DNA from: Allotamlana fucoidanivorans
GTDB taxonomy: Bacteria > Bacteroidota > Bacteroidia > Flavobacteriales > Flavobacteriaceae
Direction: 5' to 3'
DNA length: 64,000 nucleotides
Assembly (NCBI RefSeq): GCF_045788535.1
Contig: NZ_CP074074.1
Coordinates: 1,984,001 to 2,048,000, forward strand
Positions within the stretch are counted from its first letter, which is position 1. The number at the start of each line of letters is the position of its first letter. Under the pieces are notes generated by a model. That model was not told where the DNA came from. It saw only the letters and a list, made by a program, of their open reading frames with translations, and did not search any database. This document shows, in pieces, positions 18,101 through 24,879 of the stretch. Both the position numbers and the translations under genes were made by a program.

Positions 18101-18400
18101 ATTCAAAAGTTCTCGGTTTCATCCACTTCTAATAGGACTTATAATAGAGCAGCGCTTAGCGACATGTCTGTTACAGATGCTTCATTTATTCGATTACGAA
18201 CCCTATCACTTTCCTATCAATTGCCATCAACAGTTTTAGGCCTTTCAGGATTGAAATCCGTTAGACTGTATTTGCATGGGCAGAACTTATTAACTTTTAC
18301 GAATTACAAAGGTTTAGACCCAGAATCAGCTCCTTTAGGGTCACTTAGAAATCTACCGCCACTTCGCACAGTAACGGCAGGAGTTCAGTTAACTTTTTAA
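15116..18400 (+). CDS. SusC/RagA TonB-dependent transporter with STN signalling domain
   Basis: 1094 aa. Signal-peptide-like N-terminus, then an STN (secretin/TonB short N-terminal) domain at about residues 48-120 (TIEALLELIRKQSDYTFIYQ), a carboxypeptidase-regulatory-like domain (ITGVHILVLGTSHGVVSNFD), the plug with LQGRMAGVEVNQV and LKDADATAIYGSRGANGVVL, and a long beta-barrel. The STN domain contacts FecR and makes this a transducer as well as an importer. It forms the outer-membrane pore of the SusCD pair with the next gene, 13 bp away. Substrate is not apparent; no glycosidase is nearby, which argues against a glycan and leaves peptides, siderophores or similar. Confidence 0.94.
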   Translation: MQIKLTNGFFLVKKSLLKCLMKTLVLLSFTVVFGFTSNPMLSQNTEITIATDQTMTIEALLELIRKQSDYTFIYQSHIFEDLAPIQLKKGVVKITTLLKQYLPKHLYKVSELEDHHIVITRKALKSKRQGKIEVKGIITDEKQVPITGVHILVLGTSHGVVSNFDGGYEIQAKPKDTLVFTIMGYETQNIAINNRTLINVQLKEAITALDAVTINAGYYSVSEKERTGNISRVVAKDIELQPVVNPLQALQGRMAGVEVNQVNSMPGANPVIRIRGRNSLRDDGNLPLYVVDGVPINAAAVDAFGLYAISGVDPLSNLNPANIESIEVLKDADATAIYGSRGANGVVLITTKKGKAGKASLNLSAYSGIGRISKKLDMLHTADYLEMRQEAFTNENRTPRASNAPDLLLWDQDRYTDWQETLLGETAFISDVQKALSGGSESTSFLFGLGHHTESLVFPGDFGYKKFTGNFNLNHYSVDNRFRFTMSSSYGIDTNESFNSNQFIENAITLAPNAPALYLEDGSLNWEDSSWSNPMADLLKTQKIRTENLVVNAVLQYELLDKFWAKLNMGYTSYHSDALAKDPISSKDPNFEQENNAQRDTAKRESYILEPQLNYSFVFGKNELEALAGVTFQRSNSNRILISGQGFVDERMMDNFATAERQSFLIQDDREYAYNAIFGRLAYNWNKSLFLNFTGRRDGSSRFGSGRKFGNFGAVGAAWVFSNMTFIKESLPVLSFGKLRGSYGTSGNDQISDYGYYDTYQSTNGINGLYPTQLANPNYSWEVNKKLELAGEFIFFKDRLMLSASWYRNRSSNQLVGYSLPALTGFTSIQANLPATVENRGWELQLMSSNIQGTNFNWKTNLTLTFPKNELLEFENLEESSYANRYRVGHSLNSALLYHNLGVDSETGLFVMDDVNEDERFDYKDRTIIQDMGRQYFGGLNNTISYKGFSLDFFFQFVKQKGRNHLSLFATPGRNELNQATLVMNRWQEEGDMSHIQKFSVSSTSNRTYNRAALSDMSVTDASFIRLRTLSLSYQLPSTVLGLSGLKSVRLYLHGQNLLTFTNYKGLDPESAPLGSLRNLPPLRTVTAGVQLTF

Positions 18401-18412
18401 ATCTTAAGTATT

Positions 18413-19807
18413 ATGAATAAAATAAAACATATATATCGAATAGTTACGGTAATGGCATTGATTACATGCTTTTCATGTGAAGAATTTGTAGAGGTTGACC
18501 CGCCAAATTCTAGAGTAGTTAGTGCAGTGGTTTATCAAAGTGAAAATCTTGCTACAGCAGCAGTAGATGGTATTTATCATAGACTTTTTAATTTCTCGGG
18601 ATTTGCAAGTGGAAGCGTAAACTCCATTACAGTTTTAACAGGAGTGTCTTCAGATGAACTGGATTTGTATAATACCTTGGCATTTCCTGAATACCCGTTT
18701 TTTTATGACAACACTATAGCTCCTGATAGTAGTATTAACCTAAGTATATGGTCTTCGGCTTACAATATCATTTACCATTGTAATACAGTATTAGAAGGTT
18801 TAGCTGCGTCTCATGCTATTAGTGAAACCTTAAAGCAACAACTTAAAGGCGAAGTAATTGCTATTCGAGCTTTTACATATTTTAATTTAGTAAATCTATA
18901 CGGCGGTGTCCCTTTAATTCTTTCAACCGATTATACTACAAATGCATTAGCCAGTCGCGATTCTAAGGAAAAATGTTATCAAAAAATCATAGTGGATTTA
19001 GAAACTGCGGTAGATTTGTTGGCACCAGAGTACCGTGATGGGATTCGCTCCCATCTCAATCGCTATGCTGCAACCGCATTGTTGGCTCGCGTATATTTAT
19101 ATCAAGAGGATTGGAGTCTTGTAGAGGAAAAGGTGTCTGAAGTCATTAATACGAGTTCGCAATACACCATTTTGAACAATCTTGACGATGTTTTCTTGGC
19201 TAATAGCGAAGAGGCTATTTGGCAACTCGCTCCAGTTGGTACTACGGGTCATACTAATGACGGCGCAGCTTTTATTATACGAAGTGTGAATTATTTTCTA
19301 AATCCTGTAGCCTTAAGCGATGGATTAATAACGGCATTTGAATCAGGAGACCATCGTTTTGAGCATTGGATAACCACGGTTGGAGAAGGGAGTAATTTAG
19401 CTTATTACGCATATAAATATAAAATTCGATTTACTATTGACCCGCCTTCAGAATACAGCACAGTTTTCCGCTTAGCAGAGTTGTATTTGATTCGTGCTGA
19501 AGCTAGGGTGCAGTTAGGGGATCTATCGGGAGCGCAGGATGATATTAACGTCATACGTGGTCGAGCAGGATTATCATTTACTAATGCAAATACTTCTAAG
19601 GACTTACTGGATGCTGTTCGTAAAGAAAGAAGAATTGAACTTTTTACAGAACAAGGGCATCGCTGGTTTGATCTTATACGAACAGGGAAAGCTTCAGATA
19701 TTTTATCAGTAAAGCATGGGAGTTGGTCTGAAACTAACGAAAAATATCCAATACCAGAGCAGGAGCTTGCAAAAAATCCAAACTTAACACAAAACGAAGG
19801 ATACTAA
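18413..19807 (+). CDS. SusD/RagB surface lipoprotein
   Basis: 464 aa. Lipobox-like N-terminus (MALITCFSCEEFVEVDPPNS) with Cys at about residue 19 or 22, followed by acidic residues as in surface-exported lipoproteins of this phylum. SusD helical repeats are visible (EVIAIRAFTYFNLVNLYGGV and YAATALLARVYLYQEDWSLV), and the RagB-type end is VRKERRIELFTEQGHRWFDL with terminal NLTQNEGY. It forms the ligand-binding lid on the SusC barrel encoded just upstream. Confidence 0.93.
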   Translation: MNKIKHIYRIVTVMALITCFSCEEFVEVDPPNSRVVSAVVYQSENLATAAVDGIYHRLFNFSGFASGSVNSITVLTGVSSDELDLYNTLAFPEYPFFYDNTIAPDSSINLSIWSSAYNIIYHCNTVLEGLAASHAISETLKQQLKGEVIAIRAFTYFNLVNLYGGVPLILSTDYTTNALASRDSKEKCYQKIIVDLETAVDLLAPEYRDGIRSHLNRYAATALLARVYLYQEDWSLVEEKVSEVINTSSQYTILNNLDDVFLANSEEAIWQLAPVGTTGHTNDGAAFIIRSVNYFLNPVALSDGLITAFESGDHRFEHWITTVGEGSNLAYYAYKYKIRFTIDPPSEYSTVFRLAELYLIRAEARVQLGDLSGAQDDINVIRGRAGLSFTNANTSKDLLDAVRKERRIELFTEQGHRWFDLIRTGKASDILSVKHGSWSETNEKYPIPEQELAKNPNLTQNEGY

Positions 19808-19836
19808 CAATTTTAAAAAATAAAAATAGAAGCCAA

Positions 19837-21246
19837 ATGAGAGTTGAAAAATTTAGGTTTGTATTTCGTTTGTTAATCCTTTTTGGAGTTTCAGGTTTAT
19901 GTGCACAATCTAGTGTTAATCATTTTCCAGAAATAGGAAAGCCCATGCCTTTTTTTGAAATGCAGGGTATTCAGAATTATTCAGAAAAGAAAGTGCGTTC
20001 TGAAGACTTGAAGGGTAAGCCTTATGTGTTGTATTTATGGAGCAGGTATTGTTCAGGGGCGGTTCAAAGCCTCAAAAACGTAAACGAATTACATAAGAAA
20101 TATAAGGATAGCGTGACTATTTTCCTGATAAGTGGTAATTCAAGAGGTGCCAGTGAAAAAAGGTTCTATTTTAAAGGATCAGAACCAAGTTTGAAAAATT
20201 TCAACGAATTGTACAAAAAGTTAGAGCTTATCTTCGGATTGAATGTGCCTTCCGTTTTTGATTCAGAATTATTTCAAAAGCTAATACCTAGCAATGCGGT
20301 ACCTAATGTTATACTGGTAGATAAAAATGGTGTAATCAAGGCTATTACATATAAGCTTGATGAAAACAAACTTCGAGCATTACTAAGCGGTAAGTCATTT
20401 TTTTACCATGATAAATCTTTTAGGGGATTGCAAAAGGAAAAGGAACACCTGTATACACGAAAAAAACCTTTTTTAGTAGATGGTAATGGTGGTCTGCCTA
20501 CAGCATTTTCATATCGGTCAGTTTTTGCCGAGTATCAACCCCACTCTCCTAAGATTCCTAAAATACCTAGAACCATAATATCGGCAAGCAAGGATGATTA
20601 CTTTGGGCAGAAAGGAGTTTTAGAAGGCTGGGAAACCTTAGCAGAATTGTATAAGCTGGCCTATTTTGGCTATCGGGGCGACACAGGAGCTATATATAAG
20701 TCAGATTATGTTCACAAAGGGAATTATAACCAAGTTGTTTTAGAGCTTGAGAATGATACTCTTTTTAAGAATATTAATTATGAAACCCGAAACAACCTCT
20801 TTGTTTATAGTCTTATTGTGCCAAAAAAAAGAGCGACGCCTATTTTTTTGATGAAGAAAATGCAAAGTGATTTGAAATCATATTTTGAGTTTGATGTTGC
20901 CATTGAAAAACGAAGCTTGCCGTATTGGCAAATTACGACTTCTAAAGCGGCTTTAGAAAAACTAAAGACAAAAGGCGGAAATTCAGAAATTGTAACAGAC
21001 ACGTATACCAGAATCAGTTTTACAAATACAAGTATAAATGGGTATTTGGGAGCTCTTTTTTATTTGGTTGCACCCAAATTACAGTTGCCAATCATTAATG
21101 AAATATCCGATCATAGCTATATTGACATCCCTCAGACCGATGTCAACTTATTTGATTTCGAGGCAATAAAAAAGGTATTGAGAAGTCAAGGATTTCAAAT
21201 TCAACTTGCAGAGAAAGCGTTTAATGTGATTGTTATTTCAGATTAA
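19837..21246 (+). CDS. Redoxin-domain (TlpA-like) exported protein with an incomplete active site
   Basis: 469 aa. Signal peptide (RLLILFGVSGLCAQS), then an AhpC/TSA-redoxin/thioredoxin-like domain at about residues 30-190: PMPFFEMQGIQNYS, LKGKPYVLYLWSRYCSGAV, IPSNAVPNVILVDKNGVIKA. The active site reads W-S-R-Y-C-S-G-A, so the first cysteine remains but the second of CxxC is alanine. The 270-residue C-terminal part is not recognised. It is the third gene of the susCD operon (29 bp after susD). Such redoxins are frequent partners of this SusCD class, but the substrate is unknown. A one-Cys site could act in mixed-disulfide or peroxiredoxin-like chemistry, or be non-catalytic. Confidence 0.8.
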   Translation: MRVEKFRFVFRLLILFGVSGLCAQSSVNHFPEIGKPMPFFEMQGIQNYSEKKVRSEDLKGKPYVLYLWSRYCSGAVQSLKNVNELHKKYKDSVTIFLISGNSRGASEKRFYFKGSEPSLKNFNELYKKLELIFGLNVPSVFDSELFQKLIPSNAVPNVILVDKNGVIKAITYKLDENKLRALLSGKSFFYHDKSFRGLQKEKEHLYTRKKPFLVDGNGGLPTAFSYRSVFAEYQPHSPKIPKIPRTIISASKDDYFGQKGVLEGWETLAELYKLAYFGYRGDTGAIYKSDYVHKGNYNQVVLELENDTLFKNINYETRNNLFVYSLIVPKKRATPIFLMKKMQSDLKSYFEFDVAIEKRSLPYWQITTSKAALEKLKTKGGNSEIVTDTYTRISFTNTSINGYLGALFYLVAPKLQLPIINEISDHSYIDIPQTDVNLFDFEAIKKVLRSQGFQIQLAEKAFNVIVISD

Positions 21247-21270
21247 AAATGAAGGAGTTGATAGCAAAAA

Positions 21271-21306
21271 AGAAGGGCTGCCTTAATCAGGCAGCCGCTT
21301 TCTTGA
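21271..21306. terminator. Bidirectional intrinsic terminator between convergent genes
   Basis: A perfect 8-bp stem GGCTGCCT (21276-21283) with AGGCAGCC (21289-21296), 5-nt loop TAATC, flanked by an A-rich run before and CTTTCTT after. It serves the redoxin gene on the plus strand and the DUF6520 gene on the minus strand. Confidence 0.8.
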
Positions 21307-21320
21307 CTAATATGAACTCA

Positions 21321-21569
21321 TTATTCTGGATCTTTTTCCAGTAATTGAGAACATATCGTACCATCCCTTAAACCATATACGCTTTGTCCAAAATAGGTAC
21401 ATGTAGCACCTTCGCCCTCACAATCAACAGCAACAGACTGACATTGTTGAGGATTTGAATTTTGAATAAATGTTCCGGGTTCCGAATCAGCCATTTTTAC
21501 AGATGCAAAAGAAAAGGCAATAGCACAAACAAATGCCACTATAGGCATAAATACTCTGAATTTTTTCAT
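21321..21569 (-). CDS. DUF6520 small exported cysteine-containing protein
   Basis: 82 aa from the ATG at 21569 (MKKFRVFMPIVAFVCAIAFS); a longer frame adds eight residues. The N-terminal signal or membrane helix and short mature region are typical of DUF6520. The mature part carries four cysteines (PQQCQSVAVDCEGEGATCTY and DGTICSQL), enough for two disulfides. It ends beside the terminator facing the redoxin gene and lies downstream of a MauE-like gene on the same strand, suggesting an extracytoplasmic disulfide-linked role. Function is unknown. Confidence 0.75.
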   Translation of the reverse strand: MKKFRVFMPIVAFVCAIAFSFASVKMADSEPGTFIQNSNPQQCQSVAVDCEGEGATCTYFGQSVYGLRDGTICSQLLEKDPE

Positions 21570-21648
21570 GATTTTAATTTTTAAATTATACATTGATTTA
21601 ATGACACTAACTTTTTTATACAGGTGTTTATGTCGTGATATCCTGATT

Positions 21649-22752
21649 CTATCGCGATAAAATGTCTTTATTTTCTTTGGGTTTTGTATTTAAATCTTTA
21701 AACCATTTGGGATTGAGGTCATAAACGACCAAATATTGATTATGTATACCTAATAGGTACTTGTTAGTTACAATAAACCGCTTAAGTTTTTGTTTTTTAT
21801 ATGGGTAGATATAGATGCTGAATTCATAGGTATTACTCAGGATATTGTAAATATCAATAACAGAGGTTTCCTGAAATGTTTTTTTACTTTCATTTTTTGA
21901 CATAAGCCCAGAATGAACAAATAAATAGTTGTTATACGCGTCAGCGTTTTTATTAACAACAATTGGAGGTTCACTAATCGTTTTTGTTTGATTGGATGTA
22001 ATAGAAGCCACTTTAATTTTAGCTACGGTGTTTGTATCTATGGTATGCCCTTTATTCAGAAGCGTTAGGGTAGTGTCTATTACCAGATATTCATTTCTGT
22101 AATGGTAGAGGTATATGATTTTAGAAAGATTTTTATTGTAACGAAGTATGCCATCAGTACAGAAAATGCCATCAACTTGTTTTTTTAATAATTGATCATT
22201 TAAAATAACATGGGGTTTTGTGTTAGATTCTTTTCCTAAAATGTTTTCATTTGTTTTTGAACTAATGCTGCGAAGCACAAATGATTTCGAACCGATAGGT
22301 TTAGCATCATTAAAGTACATGCTGTCATACATTATTCGTTTTGCAGACCATTCTCCTATAGTTCCCCTTAGTATTCTAGGTTCAATACCATCGGTAATAA
22401 AGAAATGGGGGTTAAAAATACTGACACGAGTACTGTTGCTAAATTTTAAAGGGTTTTTATCATCAATTTTAATTGTGTAATGGTTGGTATCAATAGTCGC
22501 TAGGTTTATTTTCAACAGATGTAAAGGCGCTGTAAGGTTGCTCAGGTAAACATAATCATTTGATGTTCCAGCAAAATAGTAAGAATTGTATTTTAGATCA
22601 ATAGACTTATTATATGAAACAGGATGTGTTGTGAAATACCTATAAAAACTATTTCGTTTATGTGTGAGGGTATCAGAAAGACCATAAAGGATACTTACGG
22701 TTAAAACTCCCGTAAAAAGACAGACCAGTATTTTAATTAGACTAGACTTCAT
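21649..22752 (-). CDS. Exported protein of unknown function, beta-propeller-like
   Basis: 367 aa with an N-terminal membrane or signal helix (SLIKILVCLFTGVLTVSILYGL). The rest is beta-rich with repeated short blocks such as DYVYLSNLTAPLHLLKINL, YNKNLSKIIYLYHYRNEYLV and NKYLLGIHNQYLVVYDLNPK that look like propeller blades. I recognise no catalytic motif. It overlaps the MauE-like gene by 4 bp and precedes DUF6520, forming a conserved-looking trio next to the SusCD/redoxin operon. Confidence 0.7.
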   Translation of the reverse strand: MKSSLIKILVCLFTGVLTVSILYGLSDTLTHKRNSFYRYFTTHPVSYNKSIDLKYNSYYFAGTSNDYVYLSNLTAPLHLLKINLATIDTNHYTIKIDDKNPLKFSNSTRVSIFNPHFFITDGIEPRILRGTIGEWSAKRIMYDSMYFNDAKPIGSKSFVLRSISSKTNENILGKESNTKPHVILNDQLLKKQVDGIFCTDGILRYNKNLSKIIYLYHYRNEYLVIDTTLTLLNKGHTIDTNTVAKIKVASITSNQTKTISEPPIVVNKNADAYNNYLFVHSGLMSKNESKKTFQETSVIDIYNILSNTYEFSIYIYPYKKQKLKRFIVTNKYLLGIHNQYLVVYDLNPKWFKDLNTKPKENKDILSR

Positions 22753-23207
22753 GATACAGTTGAAGTTTTAAAAGACGGTTTAACTTTTTTGTGTTCCAAA
22801 AGCAATATTCCTAAAATGGCCAAGAGCACAAAGCCGAGATTGAAAACTAGGTGGGCGTTCCAACCCATATCATCTAAAATTCCACCACAGGAACAGGGTA
22901 TATATGGACTGAAATTAAGTATGAAAATGATGTAGGTAGTAAAAATAGTCATCAGGAATAAGGAGGCGTATAAGGACTTAAGTCTGAGCCCAGGAAACAT
23001 TAAACCGGTGGCTATGAGGATTTCCAAGATAGGAACAAGAATGGCAATCCAATGACCAAGTGCTGTTAGAATGGGCGATTGTCCAACTTGAATTTTAAAC
23101 TTCTGAAAATCTAGTAATTTGCTAACTGCTGCATATACAAATAGCAAGATGTATAGCACACTAATACATTCTATAATAAAATTTGCATGTTTTTGAAGCC
23201 ATTTCAT
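22749..23207 (-). CDS. MauE/DoxX-like redox-associated membrane protein
   Basis: 152 aa from the ATG at 23207 (MKWLQKHANF). Four hydrophobic segments are visible, with the MauE-type pieces YAAVSKLLDFQKFKIQVGQS, VPILEILIATGLMFPGLRL and a paired cysteine motif in SPYIPCSCGGILDDMGWNAH. MauE proteins help form disulfides in exported proteins such as methylamine dehydrogenase; here the likely clients are the neighbouring DUF6520 protein or the redoxin. First gene of a three-gene minus-strand operon. Confidence 0.83.
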   Translation of the reverse strand: MKWLQKHANFIIECISVLYILLFVYAAVSKLLDFQKFKIQVGQSPILTALGHWIAILVPILEILIATGLMFPGLRLKSLYASLFLMTIFTTYIIFILNFSPYIPCSCGGILDDMGWNAHLVFNLGFVLLAILGILLLEHKKVKPSFKTSTVS

Positions 23208-23307
23208 ATCGTTTGATTTGATATGGTAAAGTTCCAAAGTAAAATTTAATTTTAAGGGATAAGTTTTTGACTGTTAAGGATTTAATGTGTTTTGGGTGTA
23301 AGGTAGA

Positions 23308-24276
23308 CTAGTCTGTGTTTTGTTTTGAAAGGGTTCTGAGTTGGCTTGGAGCGCAACCAAAATGCTTTTTAAAGGCACGTGAGAAATGGGAACTACTTTT
23401 ATAGCCCGTAAGTTGGGCTATGGTTTTCAGAGATTGGTTGGTGTGCTGAATGAGCATTTTGGATTTTCTTAAGCGTTCTTGGGCCAAGAATCTATATACT
23501 GAAGTTCCATAAAGCTCACGGAAACCATATTTCAGTTTGAATTCATTGGTGCCGATTTGAAGAGCAAAATCCCGAAGGGATGGAAAGTCCTTATCGAGGT
23601 TATTAGTTATCATATCATGCGCTGCTCTAATCTTACGGATATCATCAAAACTTAAACGTATTTTAGATTTTTCAGCGGAAGTAGTATCTGTTTTTAAAGG
23701 ACTTTTACTAGAAGATGTGGACGGAGCTGAAAGTGCCGAGGAGGTATGATTTCTAGTATGATGGATTGCCGTAAGAAGGGTTTGTTGTTTGTTTTGCTGA
23801 CTATCATTAAAGCTGGTAACATAGCAGGGTTTAGATATTATGAGTCCTTCTTTAGATTTAAAATGCAGTTTGATACAAAAATCATAGATTGTTTTAAGTT
23901 TATTTTTATTGTAGAATTTTTGCCATTGTGCCCAGGAGTCATCAGTTAAAAAAGCTTTTAGTTGCTGACCAATAAGGTCGGCATGCAGCACAGACAGAAT
24001 TTGACAAGATTGTTGATTCGCAAATTGAATGTTTTGGTTTTGATCCAAAATAAAACTCATTTGCACAATATCTACCATGGGGTCATTAGTATTAACATAG
24101 CCATCATGGGTCAGGGCTTCCTGCAATTCTTCTGCCAGCATATTAAGAGAAATACTAATAGCTTCTAGATGATCATTCTTAGTAGAACGTTCCAAACGGT
24201 AAAAAAAATTACCTGTAGCCATTTCTAAAAGCATCTTATTGATTTGTTTTATCCGTTGTTTTTTACTTAAACCCAT
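23308..24276 (-). CDS. AraC-family regulator with N-terminal PAS-like sensor
   Basis: 322 aa. The N-terminal 60 residues are helical (LEMATGNFFYRLERSTKNDH). A PAS-like domain follows (QMSFILDQNQNIQFANQQSC at about 70-90 onward). After a Ser/Thr-rich linker (about 175-200) comes a C-terminal AraC HTH pair: RDFALQIGTNEFKLKYGFRE and QSLKTIAQLTGYKSSSHFSR. The order sensor-linker-AraC is typical of Bacteroidota regulators of this kind. It lies 19 bp downstream of the STAS-like gene on the same strand and is divergent from the oxoamine synthase gene, a candidate target. Confidence 0.85.
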   Translation of the reverse strand: MGLSKKQRIKQINKMLLEMATGNFFYRLERSTKNDHLEAISISLNMLAEELQEALTHDGYVNTNDPMVDIVQMSFILDQNQNIQFANQQSCQILSVLHADLIGQQLKAFLTDDSWAQWQKFYNKNKLKTIYDFCIKLHFKSKEGLIISKPCYVTSFNDSQQNKQQTLLTAIHHTRNHTSSALSAPSTSSSKSPLKTDTTSAEKSKIRLSFDDIRKIRAAHDMITNNLDKDFPSLRDFALQIGTNEFKLKYGFRELYGTSVYRFLAQERLRKSKMLIQHTNQSLKTIAQLTGYKSSSHFSRAFKKHFGCAPSQLRTLSKQNTD

Positions 24277-24295
24277 AGTATATGTGCGATTAGTA

Positions 24296-24682
24296 TTATA
24301 AAGGCGAATTTTGGTAAGACTTTAGAAAAAGCAAGGCTTCTTCAGTATTCGTAAAGGTTTTGGTAGGTATGGGTGGTTTGCTTGTTCGGATATAAAACTC
24401 CGATAGCATTTCAGAAACTGGTGGTTCAACAATAACGGCTACGGCTTTAATTAAGGTAGAGCCTTCAACAGCGAGATAAGCTCTAGCTTTTTTAGTTATG
24501 GTTTTGATGCCTCGAATATCACAGAGTATGGGAAAGGTTTGTCCTTGATGCAGAGACAATCGATCTTTTACAATACCCACCGCGGCGTTATAATCAATAT
24601 GAACACCGTGATGATAAGTAATGTGTAATATGTCATCATGAAACCTATACGAGGTATAGTCATTCTCAAAATAATTCCTCAT
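24296..24682 (-). CDS. STAS/SEC14-like small regulatory protein
   Basis: 128 aa. The fold pattern (YTSYRFHDDILHITYHHGVH, then VKDRLSLHQGQTFPILCDIR and EGSTLIKAVAVIVEPPVSEM) resembles the small STAS/SEC14-like proteins (DUF7793 type) of Bacteroidota that often accompany PAS-AraC regulators or synthesis enzymes. No signal peptide or membrane helix. It is divergent from the oxoamine synthase-GNAT gene with 197 bp between and precedes the AraC gene, so it may form a regulatory pair with it. Confidence 0.65.
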   Translation of the reverse strand: MRNYFENDYTSYRFHDDILHITYHHGVHIDYNAAVGIVKDRLSLHQGQTFPILCDIRGIKTITKKARAYLAVEGSTLIKAVAVIVEPPVSEMLSEFYIRTSKPPIPTKTFTNTEEALLFLKSYQNSPL

Positions 24683-24879
24683 GATATGGAAAACTGGTAA
24701 TTCTTTCTAAACTTACAAAATAATCAACAAAACTTATGACCATACATCGATTAGCCTAGTAAATTCAGTAAAATTATTGACTAGAAAGGATAATAATTTT
24801 ACCCTAAGGGATTTTTGAACTCTAGATTTATTAAATACCTACAAACCGCCCTAAATTTTATGACATAAAACGTAAAATT

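Noticed and set aside
13276..21246. Second polysaccharide utilisation locus
   Set aside because: It has SusC/SusD and sigma/anti-sigma genes but no glycoside hydrolase, lyase or sulfatase nearby, so a glycan target is not supported.
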